Below, in pieces: positions 23,406-35,400 of a stretch of 64,000 bases of DNA; position 1 is the stretch's first letter, and every line of letters begins with the position of its first letter. The notes beneath the pieces were generated by a model that worked only from the letters and a program-made list of their open reading frames with translations, searched no databases and was not told the DNA's origin. The position numbers and the translations under genes were made by a program. This DNA is from Parnassius smintheus behrii (taxonomy: Eukaryota; Arthropoda; Insecta; Lepidoptera; Papilionidae), in the NCBI GenBank assembly GCA_036936625.1, contig JAUPFT010000022.1, positions 24,632,240 to 24,696,239 of the forward strand, written 5' to 3'.

Positions 23406-26400
23406 CAGTAGCCACTTTCTATTATATAGACTGAGAGCTTGTTTGTCACTCTCTCGTTACAAAAAACTATCGTATCGGATACAACAGATTGACCAACATC
23501 GGCATTGTATAAATGTGAAACGAATCCGCTTGGAATGCGTGACGAAAAATTCTCAAGGTTTATTCACTGGTAGAATAGTAATAGACTCCAGACCGAACTT
23601 CGTACGACATTTGCTCAGGACAGGATTATGAGGTTAGAGTGTGTACGCAAGCACAGATGCTCTGTTTGTTCCCTTACTTTGATAGTCCGATGGGACTGCA
23701 ATCCGATACGACCGGAGAGAGATCAAGGGCTAATGACTTTACATTTTTTTTCGAGGCACGGCAACGAAACACCACCAACTTTTAATCCGGACTGCTATTG
23801 AAAATGTTTTGACTACCTACCTAACTCATGTTTCGTTTAACCTGGGATTCGGACCCGGGACCATAATATGATCAGTAGAAGGAAACAATCACCGGTGGAA
23901 TAATTACGAGTTTCTAACGATATTCAAGCAATTTCTATATAAACTATCAGTGAGCATATATTTGCAGAAAACAATCAGTGTTTCATACCTCAGAACAACC
24001 ACCCCATTGCCAATGTCTAGGCGTCCGTTTCCTAACTCTGGCATCACACGAGCATTCGTTCAGCTCGCCGCGGCTGCAAGCACGCGCCACCGCATGCGCC
24101 AACGCCGCTGACGACAGCGCATGCACGAAAGCAGATTCTCGAGATTCTGAAACAATTTATTGAATGGTATAATTATTTTTACAACCATAGAATACTATAA
24201 TACACAATAGAATGGCTGTCAACTTTACTTTGTACGAGGCTTGGCGTCGCCAAGCCCGATTCGCTGTGTTGACAGACTGAATAAATTTACACATTAATCA
24301 AAAGTCTAAAAACTTTTGATTAATGTTCAAGATCGTCATTAAAAAATCGTTGAATTTTTAAAACATATTTATTTGTACGCGGGCTCCGCCCACTCTCCCG
24401 TTCTATTACGTATGTATTATAGTATTCTATTTTTACAACATATAATCCCAATGTTATTTAACGTACATAACATCGTCATCATCATTACAGTCCTTCACGA
24501 ATCTACTGCTGAATATAGGCCTCCACAAAGGAATGACACGAAGCATGGTCTTGAGCCACCTGCATCCATCGACTTCGTGCATGTCTTACACACTTCGCAT
24601 ACCGGTACGAGGCTGGCACTTAAAAACTTTTCTTCCCCTATCGGTTGTCGGTTCCACAAGCTATATTATGGCCGACCCATTGCTAATTCAGCTCGCTGCT
24701 AATCTTAGCATTAGAAATTAATTTATTATTAGGGACATTATTTTTTTAACTCTTCACGACTTTATTATCCCAGTATTTTTAAAACCCATATAAGTTCAAT
24801 GACCGACAGCATAATCACAAACCAATGACCATGACCTCGATACTAATACACCAACATCCCAACATATCACCTACTATGAGAGCTCATTTTACAATGGTTA
24901 TTTTATTAGTGGCATACGTTAAACAAACTGAGCGGCTCCGTCAACAAGTCCACACGTGATCTCTGTAATCGACATTGGAAAATAAACAAAATCCATGAAC
25001 AGAGAAATTCCTTGAAAAACGTCTTAAATTGGACAGGGCATTGTGATGTAAAACATACATGAATTAGATATTGCATCCATAAATAAACAATTTATCGCCA
25101 CGTCATGCGAAATGTACGGAGCACATCCGTTTTATTGACAAACACGTTTTGTTCTAAGAAATTATTCTTAATAAGTTAATCTACGATTTAATCTAGAGCA
25201 TCACTATCAGCCTACAAACATTAAAAGAATAATCTATTAAAATAATTAATAAAAATTATATTATTAAAAGTTAAATTATTGATTTACCATTTTGTCCTCA
25301 AAATGGACTACTAAGTAAAGTTACAAATTCACGGTATCAATTAGAGTATTGTCTAAAGGAGGCTCTAATTGTTATTCACTCTATTAAAAAGAAATTCCGT
25401 AGCCGACTGCAGACAGCAGCAGCAAGCGACGTGCTGATTCCGAGAAATGGGTAAACATACCTACAAAAAAAAACCTAATCGAATATAGAACCTCCCAATT
25501 TTTGAAGTTTATTAATAACCTATATTATTGTGTAGTATATATATATATATATAGGTCTTAATATATAGTAGGATAAACTTATAAAGTGAAACATACATTA
25601 TATTATGTAAAAAAATACGAATTCAATTATATCGATGGATGCAAGTGGATCATCCCATGGCGTTCATCGGGGGAGGCCTATGTGAAGAGCTGTAATGTTG
25701 ATGACATAACCGTGAGTTTGCACTGACGCGATTTTCACAAAAAAACTTGTTTTGAACACTGTTTTGTGTCGATGTATCAAAAAGCGTTTGCTTAGTCAAA
25801 GAACCTGTTGTAGAGAAATATGTTTGACAGTTTATTGTACATTACATATGTTAACTATATTATATCTTTATAACAACAGAAACAAAATGTTTTAAAACAA
25901 ATTTGTAGAAATATTGTCAGGTTGAAAGATAAGTTTGATTATCTGTTGAAAATTTTACACAGTTTTTGTGAGTGCAAACGCCACCATCAGCAAAACATAT
26001 TGTGTGATTTATTTTACGCGATTTGATTCAAAACATTACATGTTGGATGTTTCTCAGTGCAAACGTACTGTAAGAATTGCTCGCATAAAGTACAGTATTA
26101 TATTATTCGCCAACTTATTATAGTTTGTGTTTCTGCCGTAAGATATAATTGAAAGATGTAACAGTTTTCGCACGTGATACATTTTTCAACTAGTAGCGGA
26201 TAATTTATCCGAAGACGATAAATAAAATTTTTATTGATGCCTAATTTTTCAACATCCTACAAACAAAAAACATTTTTAAATCTTTACTACTAACTCATTC
26301 TTAGATCTTTGTCCTATAGCCTGTCGTGTTCTACCCTCAGGTTGTGTAACATACACAATCACGGCGGTAGACGGGCTGGTTCAAAGTAACGCATTTACAG

Positions 26401-29400
26401 GCTGGACATCAAAGAGCATATGGTGGGAACAAACATCCAAGAGAATTACAGTTCCAAGAGCATTCCTAAAAATTATTATATTTAAATTTAAATTCTCAAT
26501 TCCGCATTTCATAACATGAATTATTAAGCACGTAAAATATTTCTTTTATAATCCTTGAAGTTATATATGTTTATGGTGTTAGTCCTTAAATATTACTTCT
26601 TTGTCGCATATTGAAAATTAAAAATATTGAACAAAAATAACCGATATTCGATATAGTGATATTATATACTAAAAAAATCAATACGTTCATATCTGTATCA
26701 CGAGATCATATTCACTTTAATAACTTGATAAAATCGTTGTTTTTGATGTATTTTTGTCATTTGAATTCTCTTTAAATGTTGATAAGATAACGTTAAAATC
26801 TTTAACGGCGACACAATTAAACGCAATCTGTTCAATCACTGGCGAGTGATTATAGATTAGATTTTAAAAAATCCCTTACTCTATTGTACAGTTCTTGTTA
26901 AATTACAGGTCACCAAATATAGCAAGTACTAAATTATTCATCTTTTAATCTTTCATTTTAATATAAATTATTATATAATAACCGGCCAAATTTACACAAA
27001 GATACAAAATAAGTAGGCAAATTGTAAAGGAAAATTAATTAAAATATAGTCAAATATTCTGTTTTTTTCTTTTAAATTCAAAATGTGTGGTAATGCATTA
27101 TTTTATATGATATAATACACACATGCGTAAGGGTCGATCGGAAGGTATAACACGTTGTTGTCCATAAATCAAATTAAATTTAGCATAATTTTAAATAAAA
27201 GTAGAAGCCTTTTTTACTCGTATTTTAAAAAAACACATAACGGTATATCATTATTTATATAATTGAACTTAAATTTCAAATTTGGCTACTCTTAAAAAAA
27301 TAACCCGTATATGTACACACACACAATTTAGTCATAAGACTAAATTTTTTAAAACTTGTCACGCACCTAGACATAGATAAGTAGATATGATTAGGTATAG
27401 GGATTAGAACAATTTTTATTCTCTTTTGGCCATTTTTAACGGCAGCGACCACTTCTGTATAATCGTAAGCTATGAACTGAGATATTAAAGTGCCACAAGT
27501 GTATGCGAACATTAAGAAAATAATAAGATCGTAGGTAGTAGGCTCAGATTCAGTATCAAAAATAATACAACACAAAATTTTATTTACAAAACTTTACCTA
27601 AACAATACAACAAAACCAGAATAAAACGAATTCTAGCAAGAGTTCGAATCCAGGGCTTATTGCTTAGTAGCTAGGTACTTTGAGCATTTTATAAAGTATA
27701 TAAAAAGAACATTTAGTTTTTTTCAGAAATTCAAATCGCCGCAATCATTAAGATATCAAGATAATGAATTAAAAGACAAACAAATAAAAGTAAAGTAAAT
27801 ATCGATAATACGTTATTATTTTTAAACAATATAAAAATATATCACTTACTAAATTTAAGGACTCCCCCAAAGATGTCGGTGGAATTAGCAACAGTACTGC
27901 AATTCCATCGGCTGTGTCGAAATTGATGTTGACACTCCTCCACAGCTTGGCTAGCCCCGGTCTGCAGTACCTGGAAGTTTTAGACCAAGGTGTCAATAAC
28001 CACGTTTTAAAATATAAATTTCAAATTATATGGACATGAATTATTATGTTTATAAGTAAATATATTAAGTATTATTTATTATGAATATGTAAAATCGGGG
28101 AAAAGTTTCTACGTATTTTATGAACAAATTCAAGATTTTTTTTAAAAGTTTAATTGGATTTAATCATAACATATATGTGTCATTTTATTCGATAACTAAA
28201 TTGCCATATTTTAGGTAGTGAAGGACGGACTTTTGAGTTATTACTTTTCAAGCGGTATCACGATAGTTTTAACATGTACAGTCAAACCTGGGTAAGTGTG
28301 AACTGGATAAGTGAGAAAACTCTATAAGTGAATGTAATAGCCAGGACCCGTCATTTTAAGGTCCCTAAACCTCTATTAGCGCGAAACAGAAACCTCTGTA
28401 AGAGAGAGAATCGTTTTTCCTCATGGACATACGGAGCGTATGTGAGACTGCTACTATACTTCTATAAGTGACAGTCGAGCTTTATTTATTTATATTATTT
28501 GGGAGGAACTATAGCTACAATAAAAATACATACATACATAAAAGATACACACATACAGTAACAAATGACAAAACAAATTACAAATTTAACATCTACTATT
28601 TTATGACTCATTCTTAACTTTCGTGGAACTTCCTACTTCTTCTTTCATGTCAAAACGGAAAATTAAAGTACTGTCATTAAGTGATAAACTTAAAATAGTG
28701 AATGCGTTTGAATCCGGAAAATTGCGAAATGAAATTCAGAGGCAGTTTAATTTACCCCATTATAAAATTACTAAATCAAAAGATACCCTTACTGCGTACC
28801 TCTATAAGAGAGAAACGCTACCCGTTCCCAATAACCTACCCTTTCCCGATAACACCGATCACGCCCCCGATGTACTAGATTTTGCGTTACTCCAAGGAGT
28901 TTCTCTCAACCTCAGAGCAATCGAGACACTAGACGATCTAGTATCCGATCACCGACCGGTCTCCTTCATTCTTGGCCATCAGCCACCTCCCCCAACACAC
29001 ACGAAAACCTTCAATAACTGGAAGGGATTCAAGGTGTCCCTAGCTAAAGCTCTGGACTCACAGGACTCTACCATCTCCCTACCGTCGGACTTAGACAGTC
29101 CCGAAAAAATCCTCGCGACACCGCGGTCGATTCACTCTCCACCCTTATTAAATCGTCCCTTAAGGAGAACGAAAGGGTCGTCCCGGTTGCTAACAATAGT
29201 GGGCTTCCCCTATATATTAGCAACCTAGTAAAAGCCAAAAAAGCTGCTTTCCGAAGAGCAGCAAAATATCCCACCCCCGAATATAGGCGCTCGGCCAATC
29301 GTCTTCAACGAGAACTCCGTTTCCGCCTCTCTGAAATTCGAGACCTCGAAAAGAGTAAACTCATAGAGAATATCTCTCCATCTCATACAGCGTACTATCA

Positions 29401-32400
29401 GATGGCCAGAGCCCTCCGCATAGACGCTATCACCCACACTCCCCCTCTCTCCCGTCCCGACGGCACGGTTGCCTTCGAGGACGAGGAAAAGGCTGAGTGC
29501 TTTGCAGATAGCATTGCCGCTCAATGCTCTCCTAGCTCTCAACCCGTCGACCCCTCACACGTCCAGGCAGTGGAGGATGAGGTCCGCCGCCGGAACTCAC
29601 CCCCTACGGCTTCCGAACCTATCTCTGTGTCCAATGATGAGATTTCATCCCTCATCAAAGGACTTAAGCCTAAAAAGGCTCCGGGCGCGGATGGCATCTC
29701 CAACCAAGCCCTAAAACACTTTCCTAAGTAGGTGTTAACCTTTTTATCTATTATCTTCAACGCCTGCTTCAACCTTAGTTACTTTCCCACTACGTGGAAA
29801 GAGGCAACTGTGATTGGGATTCCCAAGCCAGGCAAGCCTCTCAACCTCCCCTCCAGTCATCGCCCCATTAGCCTCCTCAAGACAATGGGCAAGCTCTTCG
29901 AAAGAGTCATCCAAACACGTATAAGGCGCTATCTGTTTCCCACAGACGGTGACACTCTTATCATTCCCCATCAATTCGGCTTCCGAGCCCAACACTCATG
30001 TCCCCAACAAGTTCACCGCATTGTGGAATATATCCTCAGCGGTTTCTATCCTCGTCGTCATAAGACCATCGCGGTCTTTTTCGACATAGCTAAAGCTTTC
30101 GATAGAGTCTGGCATACAGGCCTTATCTACAAGCTCTACAAAATAGGTCTCCCCGATCGTCTAGTGCGTCTCGTGGCCTCCTACTTAAAGCATCGTACGA
30201 TCGAAGAAGCGAACTATCAAGGCTGGTGTCCCTCAGGGCTCAGTACTTGCTCCTCTGCTGTACATCCTGTTCACCAACGACATTCCCATCCCGTCGAAAG
30301 GTGTTCAGCTCTCCCTCTTCGCAGATGACACTGCTATCTACTGCAAAGGAATCTCACTACCCTTCATACGGAACAAATCCAAAAGTCAGTCGATGACCTA
30401 GGAGCTTGGTTCAAAAAATGGCGCATCGATGTGAACCCGGAGAAGAGCTCCGCCGTTCACTTCGATTATAAACGACGCCGTCTTAAAAACACTCCACCAA
30501 TACGTATGCTAGGGACCCCTGTCCCCTGGCATACGACCGCCAAATACTGAGGTGTCACTCTAGACACAGGGCTCACTTTCAGGCCCCACGTCAAAAGAGT
30601 AACCCGTCACGCACGGTTCTATCTGAGTAGGCTCAACAGTATGTTGGGCCGACACAGTAAAATGTCCCTTAGAAACAAGCGTACCCTTTATAAGGTCTGT
30701 ATACGACCAGTCATGTCATACGAGGGCCCCATTTTTGCCCACGCCAACCCTAAAATCATTAATGAACTCCAAATAGTTCAAAACCCTTTCTGTCGTCGAG
30801 CTGCGAACGCACCTTGGTACGTCCGTAATGCTGACCTTCATCGGGACCTAGAGCTCCCCACAATCCAGCAACTTCTCCAAAAACTCTCTGAGAACTTCTT
30901 CAAAGCCTCAGAGTCGCACTCAAATCATTTAATTCGTGAGGCAGCTACTTATGCAGCCCCACCCCCCTCTCGCTATCGAGTCCGCAGGCCGAGAAAATCT
31001 CTCTCGGACCCGCCTAATAAACTGACAAACGACCTGAACTGCCTCCTGGCGGCTCAGGCCAACTCTAATTAAATTAAATTATTGTATTAACTAATATTAA
31101 TTTGGCTTCGTAGGCACTCCCTCAGCGGCTCGTAGCCGCCTGCGCCCTCTTTTCCCAAAAGAGGGTCGCTCACGATAAGGCACAATACAGCTTAATCAGC
31201 CGGCTGCCTGTCCCCAAAGGCGGTTTTTAGAGGGTATCACTTAGGGTCCCCGGTAGGACAGTGAGTCCCTCATAACCACGATAGACCGGCTATCGTGGTA
31301 TGCGTAATGCATTTTCCGCCTCCCTACGTATAGGGTAGCCCTTTAATTGCTTCGGGCGCAAAAAAAAAGTGCCCGCATTAGCCAGAAACTCGGGATACTG
31401 AGAAACCTCTATAAGCGAGAATGAGATTGTGCTGCCTTGAATTCTCGCTTATCCAGGTTTGACTGTATTTCAAAATACTTAAAAGGATAGAGTAAGTCAG
31501 CTCAAATTCTAATTTCGTCCCCACTTGCCCGCGCGTCGTATGCTATGTACCGACATGTTTGTAATCACTAATACTGTAAGTAGAAAGGTCGTTAGACACT
31601 TATTTCATTAGTTTTATCATATTTATGCCTGTTTCTTAACGCCAAGCCAGCCGCTTCTTATTTTTATCACGGTTATTTCCCATTTTAATTTTACGTCGTA
31701 CTGTTGCGTAATGTATATTCTGATCGTAAGCGACACAACCTCCCCGTCCAAAGGCCGAGGCGAAGTGACCGTGCTGCAGGAATCACGCTTCAAAAGGCCA
31801 ATAGTTTAGGTAATTTCTTTTTACAGTAAAATAATGGTACTTTAAAAAAAGTAAATAACATAAGCACTGCTTTATAGTTAGTTCAGTTAGTATGCAAAGT
31901 TTCATGATCTTATTTAAAGTATTTTATGAATAACAGCGGTTTATTGTTTATTTTGGAGGTAACTTTGGATTTTTTTTCTATCAAGAAAATTTTACGAAAT
32001 CGTGTTTTCGTCTAACATAATCCTTAACATTAATCCTCAACTTTACCATATATTTATTTTAAAATTAATGCTGCAATATTTTCGGCATAACGAAGGATCT
32101 TGCTAAGCCATTTGACATTATATTTCCCCTTAACAATAGGTCGGGGAAAAAGTTTTTTTGTATTTTGTTTGTATAAAATTGAAGAAAAATTTCTTCGGTT
32201 GTATGGTTTGTATCTGGCTGATTTTAATATCGATACATGGGACATAATAGGACATTAAAAAAAGTAGAAAAAAAACATTTTCCCGCCATTTTTCAATTGT
32301 TTTTCTGTCCGCCAAAATTAGTGAATCTTACGAAGAGATTCGATAGATTCTGATGTTTTATTACAAAAAAGGGAAAATGCGACTCAAGCCGCGAAAAAAT

Positions 32401-35400
32401 TATGACATCTATGTAGGTCCATACAGTGTCAGTAAGAGTAGCACAAAGTTAAAGCGATTTCAGTCCGAGAATTTAGATGTCAACTCTTACTTAATACGGA
32501 TAAAGTTGAAGCCAGTTTTTAAAAAGTGGAGTTCCAACATAGACGAAGAATTGAGGATTGACCCCAAATCAGTCTTAAGAGGATAGAGTAAGTCAGCTCA
32601 AATTCTAGTTTCGTCCCCACTTGCCCGCGCGTCGTATGCTATGTACCGACATGTTTGTAATCACTAATACTGTAAGTTGAAAGGTCGTTAGACACTTATT
32701 TCATTAGGTTTATCATATTTATGCCTGTTTCTTAAAGCCAAGCCAGCCGCTTCTTATTTTTATCACGGTTATTTCCCATTTTAATTTTACGTCGTACTGT
32801 TGCGTAATGTATATTCTGATCGTAAGCGACACAACCTCCCCGTTCAAAGGCCGAGGCGGAGTGACCGTGCTGCAGGAATCACGCTTCAAAAGGCCGATAG
32901 TTTAGGTAATTTCTTTTTACAGTGAAAATAATGGTATTTTAAAAAAAGTAAATAACATAAGCACTGCTTTATAGTTAGTTCAGTTAGTATGCAAAGTTTC
33001 ATGATCTTATTTAAAGTATTTTATGAATAACAGCGGTTTATTGTTTATTTTGGAGGTAACTTTGGATTTTTTTTCTATCGAGAAAATTTTACGAAATCGT
33101 GTTTTCGTGTAACATAATCCTTAACATTAATCCTCAACTTTACCATATATTTATTTCAAAATTAATGCTGCAATATTTTCGGCATAACGAAGGATCTTGC
33201 TAAGCCATTTGACATTATATTTCCCCTTAACGCATTTGAAAAAGTCTGGCTATACAAAATGCTCGACATTTGGATACTACACGAGCTCACTGCTTAATGT
33301 CTAATGAATCGTGTACTCATTTACGAAACGCTACTGAAACGTAATGCAACCGAACCATTTTTGAAAAGATTGATCACTAGTGATGAAAAGTGGATCACCT
33401 ACGACAAGAACGTGCGAAAAAGATCATGGTCAAAGGGTAGTCCAGCGATTCGGATCTCTACTGTCAACTATTAATGAGGCTCAAGCAAGAAATTGAGTAA
33501 AACAGCCGGAATTGATCTACAGAAAAGGAGTGGTCTTTCGTCATGATAATGCCAGACCCACATCTTTGGTCGATATGAAAAAATTGAGAGAGCTTGGTTG
33601 GAGAAATGTTATTGCGTTCACCATATAGTCTTGACCTTGCACTAACAGATTTCTACCTGTTTCGGTCTCTTCCCAATTCTTTGGGTAGTGTTAGGATAAC
33701 ATAAAAAGAGGACTGTTAAAACTACTTGAAGCATTTTTTTTAAATCAATCATCATCATCATCATTACAGCCCTTCACAAGTCCACTGCTGAACATAGGCC
33801 TCCCCCAAGCAATGCCACAAAGCACGGTCCTGAGCCACCTGCATCCATCGACTTCCTGCATATCTTACCAGGTCGTCACTCCATCTAGTGGGGGGTCGCC
33901 CTACACTACGCCTACCGGTACGAGGCTGCCACTCGAGAACCTTTCTTCCCCATCGGTTATCGGCTCTTCGAGCTATATGGCCGGCCCATTGCCACTTCAG
34001 CTTACTAATCCGTTGGGCTATGTCGGTCACTCTGGTTTTACTGCGGATATCCTCATTTCTGAGTCTATCACGCAGAGAAACTCCGAGCATAGCCCTCTCC
34101 ATAGCTCGCTGAGCGACCTTGAGCGTCCTCATACGGCCAGCAGTGAAGGACCACGTCTCAGATCCGTAAGTCATCACTGGCAACACGCACTGGTTGTACA
34201 ATCTAGTTTTTAGAGATTGAGGTATACCTGACGAGAAGATATGTCGTAATTTCCCGAACGCTGCCCAGCCGAGTTGAATCCGTCGATTTACCTCTCGGTC
34301 GAAGTTGGACTTACCTAGTCGGACTATTTGTCCCAGGTAAACGTACTCGTCAACAACTTCGAGCATAGTGCTCCCAACAACTACCGGCATAGGTGTGACA
34401 TGGACATTAAACATGATCTTTGTTTTGTCCATGTTCATCTTAAGACCTATCCGTTGGGAGGCACTATTGAGGTCATTGAGCATAGTGCTTAAGTCCTCCA
34501 GCGATTCTGCCATAAGGACTATATCGTCGGCAAATCGAAGGTGAGTGATGTACTCGCCATTGATGTTAATACCGTATCCTTTCCAGTCCAGTAGCTTGAA
34601 AACGTCTTCCAAAGCAGCGGTGAAGAGTTTCGGGGATATAACGTCACCCTGTCTTACACCTCTCTGCAGTTGGATAGGTTTCGAGCTCTGGTTCTGTACT
34701 CGGATAGCCATCGTAGCCCTACTGTACAAACACTTCAGCACTTCGATATACCGACAGTCAACTTGGCACCGCTGAAGGGACTGCAGCACCGCCCAAATTT
34801 CGACGGATTCAAAGGCTTTCTCATAGTCCACATACGCCAGGCAAAGTGGCAAATTGTACTCTTCAGTCTTCTGTACAATCTGCCGCAGGGTATGTATGTG
34901 GTCTATGGTACTAAAGCCTTTTCGGAAACCGGCTTGTTCGGGAGGCTGGAAGTCGTCGAGTCTGCGTGCGAGACGATTCGTAATGACTCTCGAAAACAGC
35001 ACGTAGACGCGGCTCAGAAGGGAAATCGGTCTGTAGTTCTTCAAGAGAGCGGTGTCGCCTTTCTTAAAGAACAAGACCACCGCACTTCTGCTCCACGCCT
35101 CTGGAGTAGTGCCACCATGGAGGACGGAATTGAAGAGCCTCTGAAGGACTTCAAGTACCGGTGTTCCACCCGCTTTCAGAAGCTCCGCTGTAATTCCATC
35201 CTCGCCTGGGGCCCTGCCGTTTTTAAGGTGCTGGAGAGCCATTCTAATCTCGCTTAGACTGACGTCCGGGATATCATCGGAATAGTGTCGGATAAGACTT
35301 GCTCTTGGATCGTTACTCACACTTACGTGTGGCTCCAACGATGATGTGTACAGCTGCCCATAGAACCTCTCAATCTCACTCAAAATCTCAGGTGTCCCGG

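Larger units (their letters stand above)
28279..31465 (+). mobile_element. pogo/Tigger-like DNA transposon interrupted by a LINE
   Basis: Termini CAGTCAAACCTGGGTAAG (28279) and its inverse CTTATCCAGGTTTGACTG (ending at 31465), with TA at 28277-28278 and 31466-31467. The CAGTC start, TA target and CENP-B-like N-terminus of its gene place it near pogo/Tigger. Most of the transposase gene is gone, with a LINE (about 28826-31372) in its place. Confidence 0.8.

Noticed and set aside
28623..29228. A 201-residue host protein
   Set aside because: It is a chimera of a pogo transposase N-terminus and LINE endonuclease sequence read through in the same frame.
34670..35257. 195-residue plus-strand ORF, and other ORFs opposite the RTE genes
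   Set aside because: These are antisense shadows of the RTE reverse transcriptase, and the same shadows appear opposite the second copy.
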